Origin: Streptomyces qaidamensis
Lineage (GTDB): Bacteria > Actinomycetota > Actinomycetes > Streptomycetales > Streptomycetaceae
Length of the DNA stretch: 64,000 nt
Reading direction: 5' to 3'
NCBI RefSeq assembly: GCF_001611795.1
Contig: NZ_CP015098.1
Coordinates: 7,130,001 to 7,194,000 of the forward strand
The first letter of the stretch is position 1. Every line of letters starts with the position of its first letter. A program made the position numbers and the translations under genes. Shown in pieces: positions 41,433 to 49,917 of the stretch. The notes beneath the pieces are model-generated. The model saw only the letters and a list, made by a program, of their open reading frames with translations. It searched no databases and was not told the DNA's origin.

Positions 41433-43175
41433 ATGGCCAAACAGAACGTCGCGGAACAGTTCGTCGACATCCTCACCCGTGCCGGAGTCAAACGCCTCTA
41501 CGGAGTCGTCGGCGACAGCCTCAACCCGGTCGTCGACGCCGTCCGACGCAACTCCGCCATCGACTGGATCCACGTCCGGCACGAGGAGACCGCCGCCTTC
41601 GCCGCCAGTGCCGAGGCGCAGATCACCGGCGGGCTCGCCGCCTGCGCCGGTTCCTGCGGCCCCGGAAACCTCCACCTCATCAACGGCCTCTACGACGCCC
41701 ACCGCTCCATGGCCCCGGTCCTCGCCCTCGCCTCGCACATCCCGTCCAGCGAGATCGGCCTCGGCTTCTTCCAGGAGACCCACCCCGACCGGCTGTTCGC
41801 CGAGTGCAGCCACTACAGCGAGATGATCTCCAGCCCGCAGCAGATGCCCCGGCTGCTGCAGACCGCCATCCAGAACGCCGTCGGCCGCAGCGGCGTCAGT
41901 GTCGTCACCCTGCCCGGCGACATCGCCGACCTGCCCGCCCCGGAGCAGGCCGCCGAGACCGCCCTCGTCACCTCCCGCCCGACGGTCCGCCCCGGCGACG
42001 CCGAGATCGACCGGCTCGTCGAGATGATCGACGAGGCCGGCAAGGTCACCCTCTTCTGCGGCAGCGGCACGGCCGGCGCGCACGCCGAGGTCATGGAGTT
42101 CGCCGGGAAGGTCAAGTCCCCGGTCGGGCACGCCCTGCGCGGCAAGGAGTGGATCCAGTACGACAACCCGTACGACGTCGGCATGAGCGGGCTGCTCGGG
42201 TACGGCGCCGCCTACGAGGCGACGCACGAGTGCGACCTGCTGATCCTGCTCGGCACCGACTTCCCCTACAACGCCTTCCTCCCCGACGACGTCAAGATCG
42301 TCCAGGTCGACATCCGGCCCGAACACCTCGGCCGCCGCTCGAAGCTGGACCTCGCGGTGTGGGGCGACGTGCGGGAGACGCTGCGCTGTCTGATCCCGCG
42401 GGTGAAGGAGAAGAAGAACCGCCGCTTCCTCGACCGGATGCTGAAGAAGCACGCCGACGCGCTGGAGGGGGTGGTGAAGGCGTACACGCGCAAGGTCGAG
42501 AAGCACACGCCGATCCACCCCGAGTACGTGGCGTCCGTGCTCGACGAAGTGGCCTCCGACGACGCCGTGTTCACCGTCGACACCGGCATGTGCAACGTCT
42601 GGGCCGCCCGCTACATCTCACCCAACGGCCGCCGCCGTGTCATCGGTTCCTTCTCCCACGGCTCGATGGCGAACGCGCTGCCCATGGCGATCGGCGCCCA
42701 GTTCACCGACCGCAAACGGCAGGTCGTGTCGATGTCCGGCGACGGCGGCTTCTCCATGCTGATGGGCGACTTCCTGACGCTGGTGCAGTACGACCTGCCC
42801 GTGAAGGTCGTCCTGTTCAACAACTCCTCCCTCGGCATGGTCGAGTTGGAGATGCTGGTAGCCGGTCTCCCGTCGTACGGCACCGCCAACAGGAACCCCG
42901 ACTTCGCCGCCGTCGCCCGCGCCTGCGGCGCGTACGGCGTGCGCGTCGAGAAGCCCAAGGACCTCCCCGGGGCGCTGAAGGACGCCTTCAAACACAAGGG
43001 ACCGGCCCTCGTCGACGTCGTCACCGACCCCAACGCGCTGTCCATCCCGCCGAAGATCAAGGCCGAGATGGTGACCGGCTTCGCCCTGTCGGCCTCGAAG
43101 ATGGTGCTGGACGGCGGGGTCGGCCGGATGCTGCAGATGGCCCGCTCCAACCTGCGCAACGTCCCCCGGTTCTAG
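41433..43175 (+). CDS. poxB: pyruvate dehydrogenase (quinone), PoxB-type TPP enzyme
   Basis: A 580-residue thiamine diphosphate enzyme. The catalytic glutamate lies in VRHEETAAFAA, the FAD-binding middle domain spans about 190-335, and the TPP motif is SGDGGFSMLMGDF to VVLFNN. The C-terminal tail (MVLDGGVGRMLQMARSNLR) resembles the membrane-activation helix of PoxB. It oxidises pyruvate to acetate and CO2, passing electrons to quinone. A GAAGGGG site precedes ATG 41433. The stop codon overlaps that of the convergent XRE gene in CTAG. Confidence 0.9.
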   Translation: MAKQNVAEQFVDILTRAGVKRLYGVVGDSLNPVVDAVRRNSAIDWIHVRHEETAAFAASAEAQITGGLAACAGSCGPGNLHLINGLYDAHRSMAPVLALASHIPSSEIGLGFFQETHPDRLFAECSHYSEMISSPQQMPRLLQTAIQNAVGRSGVSVVTLPGDIADLPAPEQAAETALVTSRPTVRPGDAEIDRLVEMIDEAGKVTLFCGSGTAGAHAEVMEFAGKVKSPVGHALRGKEWIQYDNPYDVGMSGLLGYGAAYEATHECDLLILLGTDFPYNAFLPDDVKIVQVDIRPEHLGRRSKLDLAVWGDVRETLRCLIPRVKEKKNRRFLDRMLKKHADALEGVVKAYTRKVEKHTPIHPEYVASVLDEVASDDAVFTVDTGMCNVWAARYISPNGRRRVIGSFSHGSMANALPMAIGAQFTDRKRQVVSMSGDGGFSMLMGDFLTLVQYDLPVKVVLFNNSSLGMVELEMLVAGLPSYGTANRNPDFAAVARACGAYGVRVEKPKDLPGALKDAFKHKGPALVDVVTDPNALSIPPKIKAEMVTGFALSASKMVLDGGVGRMLQMARSNLRNVPRF

Positions 43176-44566
43176 GGCCTGTCGGGTGCCCAGTCACGCG
43201 CGGAGGTGTCGTACGTGTAGCGAGGCAGGCCCTTGATGCCGCTGGTCCGGAACGGGCGGCCGGCATCGTCGATCCGGACCGTGCCCGTGCGGCCCTGCGA
43301 GGACCAGTCCAGCTCCAGGTACCAGCGGCAGTCACACCCCTGGGTCCTGGCGTTGACCAGCAGCACCTCGGGGTCGCGGGCGGAGACCCGGTAGGGCAGG
43401 CGCACCGCCGGGATCGGCGTTCCCGCGTCGCTCCCGGCCACCGCGCGGGCGATGGGGCGGTCCTTGTCCAGGTTCACGTCGAAGGAGCGCGGGGTGATCG
43501 AACCGCCGCAGCCCTGGTCCATGGCATAGGCGTTGCCCGGGGCCGGCGCCGAACGCCCCACCACGCGCACGCGCAGCGCCTCCAGCACGACCGCCGTGTC
43601 GGTGCGCCCCTGCACGGACAGCCGCACGAGCGTCTCGCCGCCGTGCACCGCGTTGTGCGCGGCGGCCCAGACGCCGGCGTCCTGCGGGACCGGCGGCGGT
43701 GCCACCTGTCCGGGCGGCCGGGCGACGACGTAGTCGTGACCGCAGCCGAGCTTCCAGGCCTGGGAGTCGGCCGACCAGGTGAGGGGGACGGCGGGGCCGG
43801 CCACGTCGGTGGGCGGGGTGGTGCGGGCCGAGGAGGACGGGGAGGGCTTCTTCTTCGGAGTGGCCGAGGGCGAGGACGGCTTGGCGGTGGGGGAACTGCC
43901 GCTCGGGGTGGGGGAGGCGCTCTCGCGGTCCGGGGCCTTTGACCCCGCCGTGCCGGACGGGGCCGGGCGCGCCGACGGGGCACGGTCGTCGGCGGACGCA
44001 CTCCGCCCGTCCGGCAGTGCGGCGAGGCTCCCGAGCACCGCGAGCACCGCGCAGGCGGCTGCCAGTCCGACCGCGACGCGTCCGCGCCGGTACCAGGGGC
44101 GGCGGGGGAGCCGGTCCGCTTCCGCGGGGCTTTCGGCAGGGCCGTCCACCGTGGCGGTGTCGGTATCCGTGTCCACCGTCGTCGTGGTGGTGTCGGTATC
44201 CGTGTCCACCGCGGGGGTGTCCGAATCCGTGCCCACCGTGGCGGCGTCCGTATCCGTATCCGTGTCCGCCTCCGCCGTGTCGGCAGGGCTCGCCGCGCGG
44301 GGCCGCTGCCGCGCCGCCACCGCCAGGAGCCAGCGGCGGTGGAGCTCCAGTCGTTCCTCCGGGGACGCCCCGCACAGGGCGGCGAAGCGCTCCACGGGCG
44401 CGAAGTCGAGCGGGACCGCGTCGCCCGCGCAGTAGCGGTGCAGGGTCGAGGTGTTCATGGCCAGACGCCGGGCCAGTGAACCGTAACTGCGGTCCGTGCG
44501 CTCCTTCAGCCCTCTCAGCAGCGCCGCGAACTCCCCGACCTCGTCGACGTCGTCCTGTGCCGACAC
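43172..44566 (-). CDS. XRE-type HTH membrane protein with repeat linker and extracellular beta domain
   Basis: A 464-residue protein starting at GTG 44566, just behind GGGGGAA. Residues 1-70 are a XRE helix-turn-helix (SYGSLARRLAMNTSTLHRYC). A Thr/Asp repeat region (DTDTDT-type, about residues 95-145) leads to one membrane helix (VAVGLAAACAVLAVLGSLAA), then a Pro/Ser/Lys linker and a C-terminal beta domain of about 200 residues ending YTYDTSARDWAPDRP. This places a DNA-binding domain inside and a sensor-like domain outside. The outer domain resembles NPCBM-type modules only loosely. It is divergent from a secreted-protein gene. Confidence 0.75.
   Translation of the reverse strand: MSAQDDVDEVGEFAALLRGLKERTDRSYGSLARRLAMNTSTLHRYCAGDAVPLDFAPVERFAALCGASPEERLELHRRWLLAVAARQRPRAASPADTAEADTDTDTDAATVGTDSDTPAVDTDTDTTTTTVDTDTDTATVDGPAESPAEADRLPRRPWYRRGRVAVGLAAACAVLAVLGSLAALPDGRSASADDRAPSARPAPSGTAGSKAPDRESASPTPSGSSPTAKPSSPSATPKKKPSPSSSARTTPPTDVAGPAVPLTWSADSQAWKLGCGHDYVVARPPGQVAPPPVPQDAGVWAAAHNAVHGGETLVRLSVQGRTDTAVVLEALRVRVVGRSAPAPGNAYAMDQGCGGSITPRSFDVNLDKDRPIARAVAGSDAGTPIPAVRLPYRVSARDPEVLLVNARTQGCDCRWYLELDWSSQGRTGTVRIDDAGRPFRTSGIKGLPRYTYDTSARDWAPDRP
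44148..44290 (-). repeat. Asp-Thr coding minisatellite inside the XRE gene
   Basis: Degenerate repeats of a GTATCCGTGTCCACC-like unit (plus strand) encode alternating Asp/Thr in the cytoplasmic linker. Repeat number could vary by slippage without breaking the frame. Confidence 0.75.
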
Positions 44567-44797
44567 CGTTCCCCCGTCCTCTTGCTCGGTCCCCGCCCGG
44601 GACGGCATCCCAGGCACCCCATGTACCTGCACGTCAGACGGGCTGGGATGGTTCCACCGTGCCGGATCGGATGCCGGGTGTTGCATCCGGACGGTGGGAC
44701 CGCTGATGCTTCTGGTGTCGCACCGAGCAGGTCCGGGCCGACCAGCCGGCCTCGCCGCGGCCTCCACGTCCACGCACTCATCCACGGGGGAACACCC

Positions 44798-45418
44798 ATG
44801 TCCATGCGCATCCGAACAAGCGCTCTCACCGCACTCACCGTCGCCGCCCTCGCGGCGGGCACGGTCCTCACGGCACCGGCCGCCGGCGCCGCGCCGAAGG
44901 CCGCCGTCCCCAAGTTCCTGTCGGCGTCCCAGCTGCCGCCGCACCCGACCTCCGCCTGGACGGCCGGCCCGGTCACCGAAGGGTTCCCGGACGGACTCGG
45001 CTGCGTGGATACGGAGGGCGTGCTCTCCTACGACTACCGGCACCGGGAGTTCCGGACCGACCTGGACACCGGCGCCGTGCAGCTGACCGTCGTGGCGGAC
45101 ACAGCCGCCCTGGCCAAGGCCCTGGCGAAGCACTACGACGACCTGATCCGCACCTGTGCCGAGCGCATCGAGAGGAACGACCCGGACGTCAGGGCCGAGG
45201 GCCGGGACTACGGTTCACTGCCGGTCGAGGAGGGCGCCCGCGTCCGCGGCCTGCACACCGAGACCTCCTGGGGGGCCACGGACATCTCGCTGCTGTCCGT
45301 CGGACGGGACGGCAGGACCGTCACCGTCGTGTCGTGGGGCCAGATGGGCGACTTCGGGGACGCCCCCGTCGGTGCCTTCAAGAAGACGACGACCACCGCC
45401 GTCAACAAGCTGTACTGA
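44798..45418 (+). CDS. secreted protein of unknown function
   Basis: A 206-residue protein with a Sec signal peptide (RIRTSALTALTVAALAAGTV, cleaved near AGAAPK). The mature part begins AAVPKFLSASQLPPHPTSAW and holds two cysteines that may pair. The fold looks like the PknH-sensor/lipoprotein type common in actinomycetes. ATG 44798 has GGGGGA 7 bases upstream. It is divergent from the XRE membrane protein, 231 bases away, and could be its ligand or target (speculative). A strong terminator follows. Confidence 0.75.
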   Translation: MSMRIRTSALTALTVAALAAGTVLTAPAAGAAPKAAVPKFLSASQLPPHPTSAWTAGPVTEGFPDGLGCVDTEGVLSYDYRHREFRTDLDTGAVQLTVVADTAALAKALAKHYDDLIRTCAERIERNDPDVRAEGRDYGSLPVEEGARVRGLHTETSWGATDISLLSVGRDGRTVTVVSWGQMGDFGDAPVGAFKKTTTTAVNKLY

Positions 45419-45439
45419 CCGCGCCGCCGCCGAAAGACC

Positions 45440-45480
45440 GGGGCCGTCCTCCCGCCACGGGGGTGGGGGAGGACGGCCCC
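45440..45480 (+). terminator. 14-bp perfect hairpin after the secreted-protein gene
   Basis: GGGGCCGTCCTCCC (45440-45453) and its complement (45467-45480) flank a 13-base loop, 21 bases past the stop. Confidence 0.85.
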
Positions 45481-45846
45481 GCACGCGTCCCGGCGCCCGT
45501 CAAGACCGTCGTACTTCGGCCAACTTCACCGGAGAGCCGCGCACTCCGGCCCGCCGCCCCGACCCTTCACCGCGTACGCAGGGATCGGCAGCCGGCCGTC
45601 GGCCCATCGTCCGATCTCCGGCGGTCAGCATCCGTCCGGGGACGATGACCGGCTACCCTCTTGTCCCCCTCCCCTCCATCGCCGTACCGCTCGGCGACCC
45701 GCCGCCCGGGCCGCCCGCGCCGTTCCGGTGGCCGAACACCCGGTCGTCGACGATCCGGCATGACTGCCGCGTTCGCGATGGGGCATGGATCCCCGTGAAC
45801 GTGTTCGAGCAGGAGGGGAACCGACATCGGCGCGCGGGCGGGGGTC
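45481..45846. other. 366-bp spacer without a supported gene
   Basis: No convincing gene was found. Open frames here lack ribosome sites or continue antisense or out of frame through the kinase gene. An AGGAGGGG tract at about 45811-45818 lies 30 bases before the kinase ATG, too far for that start. Confidence 0.5.
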
Positions 45847-46329
45847 ATGGAGAGGCAGGCACGACGAGGCGGTCCCATAGCGATCGGGGGCTTCTCGGCG
45901 AAGACGGTGGAGGACAGGACCGACGACGTCACGGCGCGGGAACCGGCACCGCAGTTGAGGCGCAGACTCGGGCGGGCGGACCTGCGGGCCGTCCCGGAAG
46001 CCCGCAGGGCCCTGCGGGAACTGCTGGGGCAGTGGGGGAAGCAGGGGCAGTCGGACGTGGCGGAACTGCTCACCAGCGAGCTCGTCACCAACGCGATCGT
46101 CCACACCGACCACGACGCGGTCCTCACGGCCACCGTCGGGCCCCGCGGACTGCGGGTGGAAGTACGGGACTTCGTGGCCCGCAGGCCCCGGCTGCGCGTA
46201 CCGGTCGCCGACGACGGCACGAACGGCAGGGGCCTGTTCCTCGTGCAGTCCCTCGCGGATGCCTGGGGGGTCCGGCCGCACGGCGTGGGCAAGGCCGTCT
46301 GGTTCGAGCTGGAGGCCGGGGCGGCGTGA
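45847..46329 (+). CDS. anti-sigma-type ATP-binding protein (HATPase_c_2)
   Basis: A 160-residue GHKL ATPase of the RsbW/SpoIIAB type. The N-box is ELLTSELVTNAIVHT, then VEVRDF (G1 Asp) and NGRGLFLVQSLADAWGV (G2). Streptomyces has many of these, acting as serine kinases or anti-sigma factors in partner-switching; the STAS-ANTAR protein encoded 17 kb away is the kind of partner they phosphorylate, but no direct link is shown. The start ATG 45847 is the most upstream plausible one; it has only a G-rich ribosome site. Confidence 0.88.
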   Translation: MERQARRGGPIAIGGFSAKTVEDRTDDVTAREPAPQLRRRLGRADLRAVPEARRALRELLGQWGKQGQSDVAELLTSELVTNAIVHTDHDAVLTATVGPRGLRVEVRDFVARRPRLRVPVADDGTNGRGLFLVQSLADAWGVRPHGVGKAVWFELEAGAA

Positions 46330-46386
46330 ACGCCGAAGGGGCGCGGCCCGCAGGCCACGCCCCCTCGTCGCGTCGATGCGGCCGGG

Positions 46387-47427
46387 CTAACCGAACTGCT
46401 GCTCCAGGTCCTTGAGCTTGCGCTCCAGGGAGTCCAGACGCGGCAGCGCCATGGTGTCGTCCTCCGCGGTGAGGTCGACGGTCACCGGGTCAGCTCCTTT
46501 GCGTACCGGCTGAAGGGAGGGACGCGAGCGCACGGGCAGGGGCTCCGGCGCGGATATGGCAGGCTCCGCGGAGACCTGCGAGGAGCCGCGCTCCACCTGC
46601 ACCTCGAGCTGCCGTCCGCCGCCTCGGCCGAAATGGCCGCGGTGACCGCGGCTGATGGCCTTCAGCTGGGCCCGCTCCACGCGCTGCTGGTCGCGCCGCC
46701 GCTGCCGGGTCTCTTCCTTCTTGCGCTTGTCGTCGCGCACCTCGTCGACCGCCTCGTCCAGGCTGCGCACACCCTCGAGGAGCATCAGCGACCAGGCGCG
46801 GTAGGTCTCCCGGGGGGCCCGCACCCAGCGCACCATACGGATCTGCGGCAGCGGGCGGGGCACCAGGCCCTGTTCCCGCAGGGCGGCCCGGCGGGTCTGC
46901 TTCAAAGCGCGGTCGAAGAGGACCGCCGCCGACAGGGACATGCCGGCGAAGAAGTGGGGGGCACCCGCGTGGCCGGCGCCCCGGGGCGCGTGCACCCAGT
47001 TGAACCAGGCCGCGGCGAAGGCGAACGTCCAGACCAGTATCCGGGAGCCGAGTGCGGCGTCACCGTGGCTGGCCTCGCGCACCGCGAGGACGGAGCAGAA
47101 CATCGCCGCGCCGTCCAGGCCGAACGGGACGAGGTACTGCCAGCCGCCGGACAGTCCGAGGTTCTGCTCGCCGAAGCCGACCAGGCCGTGGAAGGAGAGC
47201 AGGGCGGCGACGGCCGCACAGCAGAAGAGAAGGAGGTAAGAGAGGGTGCCGTAGAGGGCTTCCTTGCGTCTGCGGCGTTCCTCGCTGCGCTCCCAGGAGT
47301 CGTCCGCGCTCGTGTCCTTGACCGAGGAGCGCTTGCCGCGCGCGAGCACCGCCACCGCCGCCAGCATGCCCAGGAGAAGCACGGCGCCCGGAAGCAGCCA
47401 GTTCAGCGATATGTCGGTCAGTCTCAT
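46387..47427 (-). CDS. DUF2637 membrane protein
   Basis: A 346-residue protein. Four or five hydrophobic segments fill the first 190 residues (NWLLPGAVLLLGMLAAVAVL, YLLLFCCAAVAALLSFHGLV, WTFAFAAAWFNWVHAP), as in DUF2637 proteins. A long charged, coiled-coil-like region follows (DEAVDEVRDDKRKKEETRQR), with a C-terminal leucine-rich heptad segment (LDSLERKLKDLEQQFG). Such proteins occur on actinomycete plasmids and chromosomes, some near spread genes; no plasmid gene is nearby. ATG 47427 is chosen because AAGGGA lies 8-9 bases upstream. Confidence 0.8.
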   Translation of the reverse strand: MRLTDISLNWLLPGAVLLLGMLAAVAVLARGKRSSVKDTSADDSWERSEERRRRKEALYGTLSYLLLFCCAAVAALLSFHGLVGFGEQNLGLSGGWQYLVPFGLDGAAMFCSVLAVREASHGDAALGSRILVWTFAFAAAWFNWVHAPRGAGHAGAPHFFAGMSLSAAVLFDRALKQTRRAALREQGLVPRPLPQIRMVRWVRAPRETYRAWSLMLLEGVRSLDEAVDEVRDDKRKKEETRQRRRDQQRVERAQLKAISRGHRGHFGRGGGRQLEVQVERGSSQVSAEPAISAPEPLPVRSRPSLQPVRKGADPVTVDLTAEDDTMALPRLDSLERKLKDLEQQFG

Positions 47428-47732
47428 CTGGGTGGTCCCTTGCATTGGGATAGGGCGTAACGCCCGCCATAGTGGCCCAATCCCATCGGCCCTCAGGGGG
47501 TTTCGGGGCAAGAGGCCGCCAAGGAAGTGCAAGGGATTGGTCAGGGCGGCGTTCTGCTCGAACTGCCGCTTGAGGGGCGGGAGTTGAGTTCGAACAAGAC
47601 TACCCGTACGAGTGGTTCTCCGGAAAGTTCCCGTGACGCGTGAGGAAGTTGTGAATCGCCTGTGGGCGTGTGGGTGTACCGGTACCGCGATGATCTTACG
47701 GGACGGCGGGACGGATCGCCCCCGTGCCTACG
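47428..47732. other. 305-bp spacer upstream of the DUF2637 gene
   Basis: No gene is supported. A small stem GGGCG-TAA-CGCCC lies at 47453-47465 near the DUF2637 start, and an A+T-richer stretch at about 47575-47700 probably holds the promoter of that gene. Confidence 0.5.
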
Positions 47733-48584
47733 TCAACTGGCCGTGGCCAGCAGCTTGGTGACGCGGTCGGTGTCGCAGGTGCGCGGGCAGGTGGCGCAGG
47801 TGTCCTCCGGGCGCAGCGTGTAGAACATGCAGCAGCTCGCGCGGTCGCGGGTGAGCAGTGGCTCGCCGCCGGGGCCGGTCAGCTCGCGGAACGCCGCCGT
47901 GCCGACGTACGGCTTGGTCGCGCCCGGCAGGAGCAGCTCCAGCTCGCGCATCGCGCGCCGCTCCTCGATCTCGCCGAGCGACTGGCCGATGTACCAGAGT
48001 CCTTCGACGATCTCGTCGGTCGCCATACCCCACAGGGCGCGTCCGCGGCGCCGCATCCGGGGGCCGAAACCGGCCAGGACCGGCTCCAGGTGCTCGGCGA
48101 CCGCCGACCGCACCTCCGCCCGCAGCGCCTCCTCGTCGCGGACGACCCGGGCGCCGGGCAGCGCGGCCGCCTCGTCGCCGGGCAGGCAGGCGAAGCCGGC
48201 GGGGCGGACGGCCAGGTGTCCGAGGGCGTGGCCCGGGGCGGTGCGGTCGTACGCGACGTGTGTCACGGGGTAGCGGGGGACCCGGCGGTGCAGGAACCAC
48301 GGCACGGTGATCAGCAGGCAGGCGGGCCAGGCGTAGCGGTGCAGACCGAAGGTGGCGACGACGTCGGGGCGGGCCTGACGGTCGTAGTCCCGCTGGATCT
48401 GGTCCACGTCCCACGCCAGGTAGCGGTCGAGGGCGGGCCCTGCGGCCGCGAGGTCGGCGACCGCGGTCCAGCCGCCGCCGTGCGGGGTCTCGTCGCCGGC
48501 GTCCAGTTCGGTGACGGCCAGCCCCGGGAGGACCTCGGCCAGGCGGGCGTAGGCGCCGGAGACGGCCGAAAGGGGCGCAGGCAT
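47733..48584 (-). CDS. FhuF-like (2Fe-2S) ferric-siderophore reductase
   Basis: A 283-residue cytoplasmic protein. The C-terminus has the FhuF-type cluster ligands CCMFYTLRPEDTCATCPRTC (CC-x10-C-x2-C). The preceding region matches siderophore-iron reductases (WYIGQSLGEIEERRAMRELE). It would reduce ferric iron to release it from imported siderophores. ATG 48584 is preferred to an earlier frame, because that would run through the iron box at 48619-48637, the obvious DmdR/IdeR-type operator. Confidence 0.85.
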   Translation of the reverse strand: MPAPLSAVSGAYARLAEVLPGLAVTELDAGDETPHGGGWTAVADLAAAGPALDRYLAWDVDQIQRDYDRQARPDVVATFGLHRYAWPACLLITVPWFLHRRVPRYPVTHVAYDRTAPGHALGHLAVRPAGFACLPGDEAAALPGARVVRDEEALRAEVRSAVAEHLEPVLAGFGPRMRRRGRALWGMATDEIVEGLWYIGQSLGEIEERRAMRELELLLPGATKPYVGTAAFRELTGPGGEPLLTRDRASCCMFYTLRPEDTCATCPRTCDTDRVTKLLATAS

Positions 48585-48618
48585 GTGATCACCGATCCAT
48601 CGGGGCACGGGGCTTTTG

Positions 48619-48637
48619 AAGGTAAGCCTAACCTTAC
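48619..48637. promoter_or_regulatory. iron box (DmdR/IdeR/DtxR-type operator)
   Basis: AAGGTAAGCCTAACCTTAC closely matches the DtxR-family consensus TTAGGTTAGGCTAACCTAA on either strand. It lies 35 bases before the FhuF-like start, so iron-replete cells should repress the gene. Confidence 0.88.
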
Positions 48638-48695
48638 TCAAGATCTCCGGAAATCGAACCGGGATGTGAACTGGGCGCCGGGGCGCTTATGGTGC

Positions 48696-48726
48696 TTGAC
48701 GGACGAGTAACAACCCGCCGTAATGA
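48696..48726 (+). promoter_or_regulatory. promoter of the GntR gene
   Basis: TTGACG (48696-48701) precedes CGTAAT (48719-48724, 17 bases) or TAATGA (48721-48726, 19 bases). Because this -10 covers ATG 48723, translation should begin later, at GTG 48759. Confidence 0.5.
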
Positions 48727-48758
48727 CCCCAAGTACCGATACGTCCGGAGGAGGACCC

Positions 48759-49592
48759 GTGAGACAGGGAGCGCAGGGCTCCGCGGACACGGGGACTCCG
48801 TGGGCGGCGACGGCTGCGGTGGCGGCGGCAGCGGCGGAACCGGCCGGGTCGGCACGGGTCCCGCAGCAGGCCGGGGCGGCGCGGGGGGAGCACACGCACA
48901 GCGAGCCGCCCGCGCCGGCCGTGCCGGTCGTACCGCGGGCCCGGCCGGTGGTCCAGCGGGCCTCGGTGCGCGGGCAGATCCTGGCCGCGCTGCGGGCGGC
49001 GCTGGTGGCGGGGGATCTGCGGCCGGGCGAGGTCTACTCGGCGCCGGTGCTGGGCGAGCGGTTCGGGGTCTCGGCGACGCCGGTCCGGGAGGCCATGCAG
49101 CAACTGGCCCTCGAAGGGGCCGTCGAGGTCGTGCCGAACCGCGGGTTCCGGGTGGTCGAACGGGGTGTGCGGGAACTGGCCGAACTGGCCGAGGTCCGGG
49201 CGCTGATCGAGGTCCCGGTGATGCTGCGGCTGGCCCGTACCGTGCCCGCCGAACGCTGGGCCGAGATGCGTCCCCTCGCCGAGGCGACGGTCCGCGCGGC
49301 GTCCACCGGCTGCCGTGCGACGTACGCGGAGTCCGACCGGGGGTTCCACCGGGCCGTGTTGTCCCTCTCGGGCAACGAGCAGCTGGTCCAGATCGCGGAG
49401 GACCTGCACCGCAGGGCGCAGTGGCCGCTGGTCGGCGGTGGGCCGGGGATCCGGGGGCGGGCCGACCTGGTCGCGGACGCGCACGAGCACACGGCGTTGC
49501 TGGACGCGCTGGTCGCACGGGACCTGGACGTGGTGCGGGCGCTGGTGGGGGAGCACTTCGCGGGCGCCGGTGCGGGTGCGGGCGGCGCCTGA
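48759..49592 (+). CDS. GntR-family regulator (FadR/FCD type)
   Basis: A 277-residue regulator. An Ala-rich N-terminal tail (residues 1-65) precedes the winged helix (RGQILAALRAALVAGDLRPG, LGERFGVSATPVREAMQQLA) and the all-helical FCD ligand domain, which has metal-binding-type residues (ESDRGFHRAVLSLSGN, HEHTALLDALVARD). GTG 48759 is chosen because GGAGGAGGA lies just upstream and ATG 48723 falls in the promoter -10. Target unknown. Confidence 0.85.
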   Translation: MRQGAQGSADTGTPWAATAAVAAAAAEPAGSARVPQQAGAARGEHTHSEPPAPAVPVVPRARPVVQRASVRGQILAALRAALVAGDLRPGEVYSAPVLGERFGVSATPVREAMQQLALEGAVEVVPNRGFRVVERGVRELAELAEVRALIEVPVMLRLARTVPAERWAEMRPLAEATVRAASTGCRATYAESDRGFHRAVLSLSGNEQLVQIAEDLHRRAQWPLVGGGPGIRGRADLVADAHEHTALLDALVARDLDVVRALVGEHFAGAGAGAGGA

Positions 49593-49752
49593 CGCCGGGG
49601 GGCGGGTCGGGGCCGCGCCGGGGGGTGTCCGTCCTCGGAAACGGCGCGATGGGGTGTCATACCGACTGACTGTCCGTTGACGCGCCAACCGCTGCGGGCG
49701 GACACCCCCCGACACGGCCCCTTGTGTGGTCCGGCGGGTGCGGGTCCGCTCA

Positions 49753-49800
49753 GCCTGCGGGCCTGCGGGCCTGCGGGCCTGCGTGCCTGCGTGCCGCTGG
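49753..49800. repeat. 8-bp tandem repeat
   Basis: GCCTGCGG at 49753, 49761 and 49769, then GCCTGCGT at 49777 and 49785, and a decayed sixth copy at 49793. It lies in the spacer after the GntR gene. Confidence 0.9.
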
Positions 49801-49810
49801 GGGCGATGAG

Positions 49811-49853
49811 GGTCCCCCTGCTCGAGCGAAGCCGAGAGCTTGGGGGAGGCACC
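49811..49853. repeat. Streptomyces intergenic hairpin repeat
   Basis: A hairpin with arms around CCCCCTGCTCGAGC and GCCGAGAGCTTGGGGG. I recall this CCCCCAAGCTCTCGGCTTCG type of sequence between genes in many Streptomyces genomes. It may act as a terminator or be a miniature dispersed element. The whole 49593-49917 spacer holds this, the 8-bp repeat and no supported gene. Confidence 0.6.
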
Positions 49854-49917
49854 CCGCTTCGCCGGGCTGCGGACCCACCCGCGCCTCAGCGACGAAGCCG
49901 AGTACCCGCCACCCCCC

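Noticed and set aside
45651..45846. Possible gene starting at ATG 45651 in the spacer
   Set aside because: It lacks a ribosome site, is Pro/Arg-rich and continues out of frame through the kinase gene.
46387..47427. DUF2637 gene as a sign of an integrated plasmid
   Set aside because: No integrase, replication, transfer gene or tRNA attachment site lies nearby.
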